The translations under genes and the position numbers were made by a program. Below are positions 1 to 11,285 of a stretch of 64,000 bases of DNA, piece after piece (the first letter of the stretch is position 1; each line of letters begins with the position of its first letter). The notes below the pieces were generated by a model. It did no database searches. It saw only the letters and a program-made list of their open reading frames with translations, and had not been told where the DNA came from. Source of the DNA: Liolophura sinensis (lineage: Eukaryota > Mollusca > Polyplacophora > Chitonida > Chitonidae); the NCBI RefSeq assembly GCF_032854445.1, contig NC_088302.1:39686191-39750190 (forward strand). The letters run 5' to 3'.

Positions 1-59
<59 letters not shown>
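1..59. repeat. (TA)n microsatellite
   Basis: Uninterrupted AT dinucleotide run opening the window. Confidence 0.97.
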
Positions 60-61
<2 letters not shown>

Positions 62-791
62 CCCCTGCACACAAATTTAAAATGCGCCAACCATTCCTCG
101 TTATATAATGGAAATTGAAGATATGGGGAAATCTGCCAATAAAACTTTTCTTCATGGGTGTGTGGCAAACATATTGTATAATGTATATTGTCACGTTCTA
201 AATCTTCTCATAATTTTGATCATCTACCCGCAACATGTACGTGCATAATCACACTAAAGATTTCGACTCAAAAGACACCCAGAAGAATTCAGCGAGCCAC
301 TTTCAACATTACAACATTACTGCTTTGCTACCTATATGTAGAAAGAAGAACTTCATCGTCTGTTTGTTATTGTCCTAATGACGAATACGATCAAAGTGGT
401 TTTGCTTGTCATAGCAACGATGAGTGTATGCAGAACAGAAACACCATACAGCAAGACCTCAGCGGCCAGACGGAAGAGCTTGCAATTTTCGTTGAGTAGA
501 CTGTAAAACTTATTCGAGTAGAATTGCTATATACGCGGCCTTCATTCATCATGGTAGAGCTACTGACTACTTCACTGGAACTAGATTTCGGCATGTCGAT
601 TTTGTTTTCTCGCGATATCTCTGCTATTCTACATCATAAATTTAAAAAATGACCACTTTAAACTTCATGTGGGATACTTCATCCATGCATGTGTGCATTT
701 GGTCTATCGTTGTCTTTTCTTTTAATTTTGCGGAAATCATATTCTTGTGCGGGCGATGTACTTTTACAAACATGTGTACACAGAATGACTG

Positions 792-1676
792 GTGGACCAC
801 CGGGTATGATGAGCACCAGGCAAGATGATCAATAGGCATGATGTGTACTAGGCATGATGAACACCAGGCACGTTAGCACCTGCTAAGATGATCACCAGGC
901 ATTATGTGCACCGGGCATTATGAGCACCAGGCGTGATGAGCACCATGCATGATGACCACCGGGCATGATGACCACCGGGCGTGATGTGCACCAGGCGTGA
1001 TGACCACCGGGCATGATGACCACTGGGCATGATGACCACCGGGCATGATGAGCACCAGGCGTGATAAGCATGATGAGCACCAGGAATAATGATCACCGGG
1101 CATGATGAGTACAGGCATAACGAGCAACAGGCATGATGAGCACCAGGCGTGATTAGCACCGAGCGTGATGAGCACCGGGCATGATGAGCACCGGGCATGA
1201 TGAGCACCGGGCGTGATGACCACCGGGCATGATGACCACCGGGCATGATGACCAATGGGCATGATGAGCACCGGGCATGATGACCACCAGGAATAATGAT
1301 CACCGGGCACGATGAGTACAGGCATAACGAGCAACAGGCATGATGAGCACCAGGCGTGATGAGCACCGGGCATGATGAGCACCGGGCGTGATGAGCACAG
1401 GGCATGATGAGAACCGGGCATGGTGTGCACCGGGCATAATGAGCACCCGGCAAGATGAGTACAGGCATAACGAGCAACAGACATGATGAGCACCAGGCGT
1501 GATTAGCACCGGGCGTGATGAGCACCGGGCGTGATGAGCACCGGGCATGATGAAAACCAGGCATGGTGTGCACCGGGCATAATGAGCACCGGGCATAATG
1601 AGCACCGGGCAAGATGAGCACAAGGCATGATGAGCACCAGGCATGGTGAACATCAGGCATGATGAGTACCGGACAT
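792..1676. repeat. 16-bp minisatellite
   Basis: About 55 tandem copies of 'gatgagcaccgggcat' with common variants (gaccacc, ccaggcg, and a longer 'gtacaggcataacgagcaacagg' insert three times). The unit lacks stops on the minus strand and its length is not a multiple of three, so all three minus frames stay open and read as H-H-A-R-C-S-S-C-P-V-L-I type repeats. These are not genes. Confidence 0.95.
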
Positions 1677-2564
1677 GTTAAGGTCATGGAATATCACCAA
1701 CATGTCAACATCAGGACTGGCACGCAAAACACAGTATTGGAGACACATTCAAGATACGACAGAAATAAAGCGGAAAAAAGACAAACAAGAATATACATAA
1801 AACAATGAGGGACACGACTGTAATGCCAAAGTTAGTATGACTGGATCAGTTTGTCATTTCTGTCGGTTCAACTCTAACTCAATTGCCAAGTATATAGCTC
1901 TGTCTGAGAAATCGATTATCTGCCATTCGGTATATTACTACCAAGACATCGTCGTGATATGACCCCAATAATGTTAAACCCCAAACAAAACAAACTCTGC
2001 TCCAATCAAGTAACATGGCCAAGTCTATACTGATACACATTTCAATTATTAATACGGCTTGCAGTATTCAGCCTTCGGAGAACAATAACTGAGTACTATA
2101 CCACACTTTTTATTAACCCAACATTAAAAATTAACTATCCGACAAAGTCATTAGCAACCAAAAGACCGCACGACGGTTATACCGAGAAAGGCTAGCTATT
2201 GACAAATGCTTCAAAGTGTCATGTTCTTACTATAATATCAATGTTATCGCTTGGAATAAAGAATGAATTATCAAATTCTACTGATAGAAACATCGTTTTC
2301 CCCATCCAATTCATTCTGACTTTATGCAGTCTACATCCATGTCGTCTGCTCAGCAGCACGTGAGCCAAAGTCTAAGAGCACCATGGCGATCTATTAATAT
2401 ACAGTGCAGTTCATTAGCGGCCAGCCGCCAGGCAATAGCCGCAACTTCCTGGGCATTGTAGACTGTTATTACACTTCATTTACGGCTCTTTTAGAAACTT
2501 ATGCAACGAACGTTAGACTTCACAGAAATAAGGCGCGACCAACAGTGTGAGCGTGAGTATAACA

Positions 2565-2625
2565 CCATGCCCAATGCAGGGATCGAACCTGCACCTCATG
2601 TAAGACAAGCATCAATTTTTGGTGT
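2565..2625 (-). repeat. tRNA-like 3' half (T-arm), probable SINE or tRNA pseudogene
   Basis: On the minus strand, GCAGGTTCGATCCCTGC forms a perfect 5-bp T stem with a TTCGATC loop (box B). The D-arm and acceptor stem cannot be completed, so it is not called as a functional tRNA. Confidence 0.4.
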
Positions 2626-2904
2626 TGAGAATATATTTATTCACCAGAGTTCATGGCATATAATGGATTACTGCATCGTTTACATGTTAAAATGAGAAAA
2701 AGACCAGATGCAAACTATATTATATTCACAGAATAACACATTGTTCCAATATAACTCTTAAATTATCGTTGTTATTTACATTGACAAAAGGATTAAACTT
2801 GACATCGTCCAAAGAACAGATCCCGGAACAATGTTAATGTGTTTTCCATGGTACATACAATGTTTATAAAAAAAAAACCCCAGTTAATATTGTCTTTCTT
2901 ATAA

Positions 2905-2962
2905 GCTAGTCCAAACTCGTCTAAGTGCTTCTTAACCATTCGGCCACAACCCTTCCTCCTGC
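2905..2962 (-). repeat. tRNA-Ser/Leu-like 5' half fragment
   Basis: On the minus strand, GTTGTGGCCGAATGGTTAAG resembles the acceptor end and box A of a class-II tRNA. No matching T-arm follows at the right distance. A decayed tRNA or SINE head. Confidence 0.35.
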
Positions 2963-3159
2963 TTCTGTACACATTGTATGTCTATGGCGTGTCAGTTATA
3001 ATTATATCCTGTTCTGAAAAGAATGTATTCAGACTCTAATCTGAAACGAAAATCATGTCGGATATTCAGGTTAATTATCTCAACACCATTTCTGTTTTGC
3101 GGTCATCATCACTTCACAACATGCATCTGTGAGGTGTCTGTTATTTGTAACTTTTTAGG

Positions 3160-3900
3160 GAAACATGCTGATGTGAGGCGCACAGGAAAGTGCTGACGAA
3201 TGGAACGTTTGCATTGTCCCACCTGTTTAGGGTGGATATATAAGGCAGATCATGTTAAGGAAAACATGCTGATGTAAGGCGCAGACAGGAAAGTGCTGAC
3301 GAATGGAACGTTTGCATTGTCCCACCGCTCTGTTTAGGGTGGATATATAAGGCAGATCATGTTAAGGAAAACATGCTGATGTAAAGTGCTGACGAATGGA
3401 ACGTTTGCATTGTCCCACCGCCCTGTTTAGGGTGGATATATAAAGCATACCATGTTAAGGAAAACATGCTAATGTAAGGCGCAGACAGGAAAGTGCTGAC
3501 GAATGGAACGTTTGCATTGTCCCACCGCTCTGTTTAGGGTGGATATATAAGGCAGATCATGTTAAGGAAAACATGCTGATGTAAGGCGCAGACAGGAAAG
3601 TGCTGACGAATGGAACGTTTGCATTGTCCCACCGTCATGTTTAGGGTGGATATATAAGGCAGATCATGTTAAGGAAAACATGCTGATGTAAGGCGCAGAC
3701 AGGAAAGTGCTGACGAATGGAACGTTTGCATTGTCCCACCGCTCTGTTTAGGGTGGATATATAAGGCAGATCATGTTAAGGAAAACATGCTGATGTAAAG
3801 TGCTGACGAATAGAACGTTTGCATTGTCCCACCGCCCTGTTTAGGGTGGATATATAAGGCAGATAATGTTAAGGAAAACATGCTGATGTAAGGCAGATCT
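3160..3900. repeat. ~107-bp tandem array with TATA-like motif in each unit
   Basis: Seven units: five of ~100-107 bp and two of ~90 bp lacking the 'aggcgcagacagg' segment. Each carries 'gacgaatggaacgtttgcat', 'tgtcccacc', 'gtttagggtggatatataag' and 'catgttaagg'. The TATATAA core is intact in all seven. Units are nearly identical, so the expansion is recent. Confidence 0.93.
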
Positions 3901-4934
3901 TGCCGTCGTATACATATATTAGTATCTGACGAGTCAGTTGTATTTATACAACTTCTTATCCTGTTCCGGGTTAACTCAACACAGATGTTACGCGTATGCG
4001 AGATACGAAAATGTTTTTCAGCTGTTTATTCCATATTTTCAAACACTTTAAAAACATCTTCAAGGCTTTCAAAATAGTGCTTGCTTTCAACTTTTTAATA
4101 CATATAGTGGGCATTTTAAAGGATTTGAAATGATTAGTCATTTTTAAGACAATATTTTCAAAGCCTTTAAAATGTATTACAACCAGGGTGAACTTAAACG
4201 ATACAAAGAATGGCGCCTATAGCTGGTACTTATCTCCATTTTGCATAAAGATTTTCTACCAAACTCTTTCTTGCATTCGGGTTTAGCCACATGGTATAAC
4301 AATAGCGTGTGTAAAACCGGATGAGAGCATCTCGTTCCACCCGCCTTGCGCACAATTTGCAGTGTTCTCGAGTCGCGGGGCGCAAGACGAGATGTCCTTT
4401 TCCGGCTTCCATAATAACGCCCACTTCCGTATATACTACATTTGTAGATAAAACACCTGCTGAGGTAACGTTAGACCACTGTGTCATCACACTGCGCGTG
4501 TACGCATGTTTTAAGTGGTAATCATTGATGTCGTGTCCCTGTAGGCCTTATTGATCAGAGATGGGATGGTAGTAATGGCGCTCAACAGGTGAATTCCTAT
4601 TGTTGACTAGAATACATCAGTCTGCATGTCGTGATCTAAGTTATGTGATCGTGCTGGTCTTTGTAGAAACCTTGTACCAGTTGTGAATGCGATTCATACA
4701 AAACATACACACAAGAACAACAGAGCTTACCAAGTTGAGATATACATTCCGTAAATCCTGTCATCTTTACAGAGCTGTATTGTGGGCTGTGTTGGAGAAA
4801 ATGTTGGAGAACACGCAGTGTTTTGAATGGCTTGATGGACATTAGTTTGCAACCAATAGATCATATTATTCAAACCCTACACAATAAATACTATGAAAAA
4901 TTGTACCTTATATAGTACACGACAGAAAACACTT

Positions 4935-5186
4935 CACTCAAAAAAGTAATGTTAAATTTAACAAAGTCTGCTGTCAGAGTGATGCTAGAACATATTCTGT
5001 TTTTATAACACAATATTGCGTTATGTTCAACCTAATATCCTGTTAGCAAAATGAAATGGTTGTGCTGAATTAATAGAATATGTGTGTTATATTTAACAGA
5101 ATAGCCTGCCGCAATAACAAAATACATTTTAGCATCACTCAGATAAGGGACTTTCTGTTAAATTTAACAGATTAAGTTTCTGAGTG
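4935..5186. mobile_element. Foldback/MITE-like element with long terminal inverted repeats
   Basis: The left end 'cactcaaaaaagtaatg', then 'ttaaatttaacaaagt' and 'gagtgatgcta', is mirrored by the right end, whose reverse complement reads 'cactcagaaacttaatctg', then 'ttaaatttaacagaaagt' and 'gagtgatgcta'. The inverted repeats cover about 100 bp each of a ~252-bp element, with no coding capacity. Target-site duplication is not clear. Confidence 0.75.
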
Positions 5187-6370
5187 TTCAAACAATACTA
5201 TACGGTCTTCCTCCAACAGAACACAAAATTTTGCCTGATGGGCAAGGGCAGACAACTGACCAAGGAATACTACTGCCTACCTCACGAACAAAGACTGATG
5301 AATACTGTATGGTGTTCCTTATTGGATGTCAAGCGAATAGTCAGTACTGTACAATCCACCTCCACCTAATGGACGATGACAGACGGCTATAGAACGAGTA
5401 CTATGTTCTACATTGAACAGAAGACAAAATCTTGCCTGATGGACAAAGGCAGACGAATAGCATGGTGTACATCAACGGCTGTCAAACGAAAAGGCCTAGT
5501 ACGGTCTACCTCCAACGAAAGACATTCTTGCATGATGGACAATAACAGACAGCTATGAAACGAATACTATACGATCCACCACCATTGGAGAACAAAAGTC
5601 TTGCGTGGTGGACGATGACAAACGGATATACAACGAATACTACCATCTACCTTCAACAGAAGACAAAGTTTTAGCTGATGGACAAAGGCAAAATTCTGTA
5701 CAACGAATATTACGTCTGCCTCCAACAGAAGACAAAATCTTGCGTGATGGACGATGGCAGACGGCTATAGAACGAATACTATGTTCTATATTGAACAGAA
5801 GACAAAATCTTGCCTGATGGACACAGGCAGACAAATAGCATGGTGTACATCAACAGCTGTCAAGCGAAAAGGCCTAGTACGGTCTACCTCCAACGGAAGA
5901 CATTCTTGCGTTATGTACGATAACAGACGGCTATAAAACGAATACTATACGATCTACCGTCAACAGAAGATCAAAAGTTGTCTTATGGAAGAATACAGAG
6001 AGCTGTTCAATGAATTCTACGGTCTACCTTGAACAGAACACAACATATTATCTGATGGACAAGTACAGAATTCATTACAACGAATATTATGTCTACCTTC
6101 AACAGAAGACAAAATCTAGCGCAGTGGACGATAACAGACAGCTATGGAACGAATGTTATACGGTACGCGGTGGACGATGACAGACAGCTGTAAAATGAAT
6201 ACTATGAACTACCGTCAACGGAAGATCAAAACTTGTCTGATGGACGAAGATAGCCGCCCAACGAATACCATAGTCTACCTTGAACAGAAAATGGAATGTT
6301 AGCTGATGGACACAGACAGAATTCTTGCAACGAATAATACGCCTGCCTCAACAGCAGATAAAATCTAGCC
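5186..6370. repeat. Degenerate ~63-bp tandem array with higher-order duplication
   Basis: Diverged units contain 'caacagaagacaaaatcttg', 'cctgatggacaaaggcagac' and 'ggctatagaacgaatacta'. A ~165-bp block at 5390-5555 recurs almost unchanged at 5768-5935, a higher-order period of ~378 bp. Short reading frames seen here arise from the repeat. Confidence 0.85.
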
Positions 6371-6637
6371 TGAAGCAAAAGAAAAAGACAGATATAGTGT
6401 TGACCAACAAATACATCACGTTACTGAGTACGCTATAAAGCTAATGGAAATTCTTGTCTATCTCCCACAGACAACGTTAAACAAAGTGCTCAAAGAAAAT
6501 CTGCCGAACGATGATAGAAACCTTAGTGCTGACAAATAACTATAACGAATGATGATGGTAGAAAACATATTTTGTTATGGAATGCGCTATAATATAAGCT
6601 GACTTCATGAAAATTACAATACCGGTACTTCATATAC

Positions 6638-6802
6638 TTTCTTAGTTCTTTTGCTGTTTGAGTTAAACGTCGTTTTGGGAACTGGCCTTGCGATTGTTGA
6701 CATGCAACATCGGACCACTTTGGTTGGCGGCTGGTATACGAATGTATGTTTCGACGCAAAGATTCCTCCAACACACTATCGTCTGGAATTGGGTTAAATT
6801 GC
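6638..6802 (-). CDS. Weak candidate exon, unknown protein
   Basis: A 165-nt open stretch on the minus strand between an acceptor-like ACGTATAG and a donor-like AAA|GTATATG. It encodes QFNPIPDDSVLEESLRRN, then QPKWSDVACQQ and FPKRRLTQTAKELRK. The charged, proline- and glutamine-containing composition looks more protein-like than neighbouring frames. No neighbouring exons or recognised domain were found, so this may be chance. Confidence 0.2.
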
Positions 6803-7788
6803 CTATACGTATAATTACTATGTATACTCCTTGTCTGACAACGCGTGTCCACGGGATCAAGTATATTTGTATTTTTAGCTCATACCGCAATCTGGCAATA
6901 CCTCTGTAATGTCAACTGGTGGTTTACCTCACGTGAAATCCTCGCTGATACAGTTCTATCTGCATCAAGATCAGAAATTATACAGTATACATATTATAAT
7001 ACACATCCCAGCGGATTACAGTCATTCGTGACTGTGTGGAGAGGTCATATTACTGGAAAAGACACTGGTCAAGAGCATATTGGAAAGGCGTAGTGATGTG
7101 AACTGTAAATGTCAATCGTAAGGCCATCCACAATCCACGCTCCACACGACTCATGCATAATATACGTATGAGTATTTATCTGCATCATCCACTTTTCCTC
7201 TTTGTGGTGTATTAGGGTACAAAGTCCCTGATATACGCGCCTATTACCTACTTTCGGACGTTACACTTAAGGCTGTTGTATTATACAGAAGAAAAAGATA
7301 GTCACGAAAATCTGTGGATTAATCTTTCCTTAAATATTGGCTATACTGGAGACATCTGGCAAAAATTCCATATTTGCTAATCAAATCAAGTTTGCTCCAT
7401 TTGACAAGAATGGCTCAAATTACTCTCTTTTGGAAAATATAAGATTCGTACCTGTACTATTTATAGTTGTAAAACGATTCTAAATTTTGAAGTTTTAAGA
7501 CGATTTAAGGTGATATAAATTTTGCAGACTTTAGTAACGATTTTGAACCGTAACGGGGAACAAAAGAGGCCAAAAAGTAATTATTTCGCTTATTTCAAAA
7601 TAATAGAAAAAAATCAATTAGATTTGTGCTGATCGATGTTTCGCCAAAACACTCCCGAATAAATACTTTAAAGCTGGACATTCCCGAATAAATACTTTAA
7701 AGCGGAACACTAAGATGATATTACAGACAATTAATGTACACATACGCCTAACCACGGAGTTGATCAATTTTGCCTTCCGGAATTAAAG

Positions 7789-8022
7789 ATCTGCAGGCAA
7801 AATGTTCTTAGAGTACAAGCAGGAAATTTAAGCCATTTGTAGACATACTCTTCTTGAAGCACAGGCAGGAAATTTAAGCCATTTGCAGGCATAATGTGCT
7901 TGGAGTACAAGCAGGGAATTTCAGCCATTTGCAGACATAATGTTCTTGATGCACAAACAGGAAATTTCAGCCATCTGCAGGCATAATGTTTTTGGAGCAC
8001 AACCAGGAAATTTCAGCTACCA
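7789..8022. repeat. 46-bp tandem repeat, ~5 copies
   Basis: Unit 'caggaaatttaagccatttg', then 'caggcataatgttcttggag', then 'cacaag'. Copies are about 85-90% alike. Confidence 0.9.
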
Positions 8023-8199
8023 AGTAATTACATGTGGTGCCATATAATTTATAAGACAATAGAGACATTCCAGTGATCTCTTGTATAATGTTGAACAACA
8101 AGGGCTTTATGTCCGACTCTCCCAAATATTGCTCAATTCCAGCTGGAATGTGGTATCCCCAGAGCAAAGAAAGAGATACATAAAACATAGTTCAAAAGT

Positions 8200-8205
8200 T
8201 TTATT
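8200..8205 (-). promoter_or_regulatory. Alternative distal poly(A) signal for PGM2
   Basis: AATAAA on the minus strand in the context CAATAAAACTTTTGAAC. Everything between it and the PGM2 stop is gene-free AT-rich sequence that could be a long 3' UTR. No transcript evidence is available here. Confidence 0.22.
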
Positions 8206-9079
8206 GTAACAGATAATAATAGCTTTAAAAGTAAATTGCCGGTATGTTAAAACAATCAAACAAGATGCAGTAAAAACAGCTGATGTATATATTTTGGTAA
8301 CTTATATACTTCTTGTGCATGGGACTTTAACATGTAAGACTATATGGTGGCTGACCGGCCCCGATAGCACAGCTGGTACATGCACTCTAAAAACTCTGTC
8401 ATCATATGACTGAAAAATTGTTAAGTATGACCATAAACCCCAAGCACTCACTACAGGCTTGTAAACAGGAAAAATTTTTGTCACCCAAGAACACTATAGA
8501 ACTTTCTTGTCTAAAATGTAGACAGAAGCCCACTTAACAATGTTTATTGCATCAAACACAACAATGTCGCACATTTTTCCGTATAACAGGAATGCGCAAC
8601 ACTGAAGTTCACAACTGCATGAATCTTAACAGACTACACAGGCACAAAACTATTTTCATATATTAAGCGTTAACTTTAACAATATACCACAACATAAAGT
8701 CATTAGCAAATTTTAATAGAATATCCTGCAAATGCCTTTTGCATATTAAACAGAAGTAAAACATTCAACTAGCACTTGGACTTACAATATCAACAGAGGC
8801 AAGAGGAGATTCTCTAACTGATACAGCACATGATAAAAACAAGGTCAAAAGAGTTCTGGCTAATGACGGGCCACTTTCATTTTTATAAAATTTCACAATA
8901 TCACAGAACAAGAAAACCTGCATCAGTACACGTGTTGTTCCTTCACTCACTGATACTGTTGAGAAAAATGCTTAGCATAAAGCAAAACTCAGAAAACCAT
9001 GGAATGACCAATAAGCAAAACTCTACAGTATACAACCCTGGTATCACTCATTAAAAGCAGGGAATTTGATAAAAGCTGG

Positions 9080-9267
9080 TACGTGTAGGTATTTCAGTGT
9101 ATCTTTGTAAAAGTCAAACATTTTGCTTGATTCTGAGTTATACTTCCACTTGATAGGGCCAACTAGACATTTTTTTACAAAGTTTGATCAATTCCTTTTC
9201 ATATAAACATCAAAAGACTTTCATGTGCTTCTGAAAATGAAAAATTTTTAAACTTCAGGTGAAATAA
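9080..9267. mobile_element. Diverged member of an inverted-repeat element family
   Basis: Internal sequence (gcttgattctgagttatac, cacttgatagggccaacta, tcatgtgcttctgaaaatg, aaacttcaggtgaaata) matches the elements at 21512 and 33022. The left end is eroded. Confidence 0.5.
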
Positions 9268-10011
9268 AATACAATAATTTACATACTTATTTGATTGATG
9301 CCCGGTGGTTAAGTAAATGTCATTGGGAGAAACAGGTTTAGGGGATTAAAGAAATTTAGATCAGCTGTGAAGAAACCTGATCACCTTCCTATATAACACT
9401 AATTAAACTTCCTATAGCAAACCTGAGCTGACAATGCCAGAAACCCCCATGTTAGGTCAAAGTGCTAGTCAACCTGGTGTTGGTATATTATAACTGGACG
9501 GGCTTGCGGTTATCATATCTGATACCAACTTGATTTGCAGTTTCTAAGAGTCTCATGGAAGGTCCTCCAGCTTGGTTTCAGAAGAAGAAGAAGAGGAAGA
9601 GCACAAATTAATTGCTAAGGGTCCCGTTGTTTGAAAGTGTAATAGCTAATACTGGCATTAAGTCATTTTATATATTCCAAATTTTAGCCGAAATCAGCAC
9701 ACACTACAGTTTTCTAATGTCAAAGTATAACAGATTATTTTTATTATTTTTATTTTAATTATTTTTGGGCTGAGTACATAATTGAAAACTTGGCTTGAAA
9801 TTCAATATGGCAAAAAGTTTTAAAACAGTTTTGAACAACAGGTCATATATTGTGGAAGAAGAGGAGCTCAAATCTTGTCGGCCTGTGATGTCTGTGGCAT
9901 AGTGTTCCAGATCAGTAAAGCAACACCATTCACATATACATACGCTTATTTCTGAACTGGGGCAATATTGTGAAAAGTAGGTCAATGTAAGTGCCCCACT
10001 CCAAACTCCCC

Positions 10012-10031
10012 CTCCCTCCCCCCCCCCCCAC
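10012..10031. repeat. Poly-C tract
   Basis: Cytosine-rich run in the possible PGM2 3' flank. Confidence 0.9.
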
Positions 10032-10951
10032 CAAATGTAAATACTCTTAATATTGAGTACATGTGGAAGCTGATGAAATTCAAAGATATATGTAATGACA
10101 TTCACCCTCACTAAAATCCATGTAATACCAAGAATATATTAATTGTTTGAAATACGAATTATCTCCAATTCAGCATTTTACCCTGACAGAGAATAGTCCC
10201 AGTGATAATAGTGTTGGTACCCTTAATGTCCTCTCTTCTCAAGTGAAAACAATAAATGTTTTGTTTGGGTAGGAGGTTCCAATACTTTGGGTATTACTGA
10301 CAAATGCCTCTAAATACCATTACATGATCATCATTGTATATCCAACAGATTTCCAGCGAGGATGACACGTACACCCAATACACACAATGTATGCCAGTAC
10401 AGAGTAGCACTTGAGCATTCAAACTTCCTGAATGAGGCAATGTATTTTCAGTTTTATATAGGGAATGATCTCATCCATTCCTTGAAGTATATATACATGT
10501 AAATATTTCTTGAATCCCTTCAACACAGAGATACTTGTACATGTTCCATTAATACACATATTACTCTGGCCAGGTGAATCAACGCAATCACATACTTATT
10601 GCAAAATCTCTATTAAATATTATAATCGAATGTACTGTAGCACCTTTTATGTAAGCACTCTTTCTTACACCATTGTTGCTGCTGCGGATTAGGCTAAAAT
10701 TTTACCATGAGTTCATAGATATCAGACGTTTCCACTCAAAAAAGTCCCGTACACGTACTTCAAATCAACTGGCTTGTATTTTAATATTCTGGAAAATTTA
10801 TTCCACGTATATATGCATGCCACTCTATCGAAATCAACACAAACATGTAAACACACAACAACGAAGCATGATTCTTTTCTCTTTCTGGAATACCATGTTC
10901 TGGGTTTCTAAGACTAACAGGGATGACTTGGATTTCAAACTGCTCTGAGTA

Positions 10952-10974
10952 CAAAAAAAAAAAAAAAAAAAAAA
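10952..10974. repeat. Poly-A tract
   Basis: Run of about 22 A, downstream of PGM2 on the minus strand (poly-T in sense). Confidence 0.95.
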
Positions 10975-11162
10975 TCCATCCAAATACATTAGATAATAAT
11001 AATACTTTGACTGGCCATACAGGAGGTGAACCAAATGACTAACAAGCTGGGCTATGGTACAACTCTGACAAACAATAATTACTGTGGCACTTTCAGATTA
11101 ACTCAACATGGAAATGTTCGTCATAATACTTTGAGCATAGAGATATGTACCTTCCCACGTAA

Positions 11163-11168
11163 TTTATT
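11163..11168 (-). promoter_or_regulatory. Candidate poly(A) signal of PGM2
   Basis: AATAAA on the minus strand, 11 nt after the stop codon. It would give a very short 3' UTR, so it may not be the main site. Another AATAAA at 8200-8205 would give a UTR of about 3 kb. Confidence 0.3.
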
Positions 11169-11179
11169 ACACTTCTCCT

Positions 11180-11285
11180 TCAACCAGATTGAGGTATCAG
11201 GCCGTATTTATCCGGCTGGAAGAAGTGGGTGCGAATGTTGTTAACAACGTCTTTTAACTCTTCCTCAGCCTCATGGCGTTCCAGT
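11180..11285 (-). CDS. PGM2: PGM2 coding exon 19 (stop codon)
   Basis: Residues 566-600: [17 protein letters not shown], then [15 protein letters not shown] and TGA. Human PGM2 ends in a similar HFFQPQKYNL. Acceptor TTATTTGCAG. Confidence 0.94.

Larger units (their letters stand above)
60..11179. other. Left flank: no supported gene, repeat-rich
   Basis: Between the window start and the PGM2 stop I find no gene beyond one weak candidate exon at 6638-6802. The stretch 1680-3160 holds no repeat or gene I can name apart from tRNA-like fragments. The stretch 8030-11179 is AT-rich single-copy sequence that may be PGM2 3' UTR and flank. Confidence 0.6.

Noticed and set aside
902-1687. 261-codon minus-strand frame and two overlapping frames of HHARCSSCPVLI type
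   Set aside because: All come from the stop-free 16-bp repeat; three frames open over the same DNA shows a composition artefact.
2565-2625. Functional tRNA gene
   Set aside because: Only the T-arm/box B is convincing; the D-arm, anticodon stem and acceptor stem cannot be paired.
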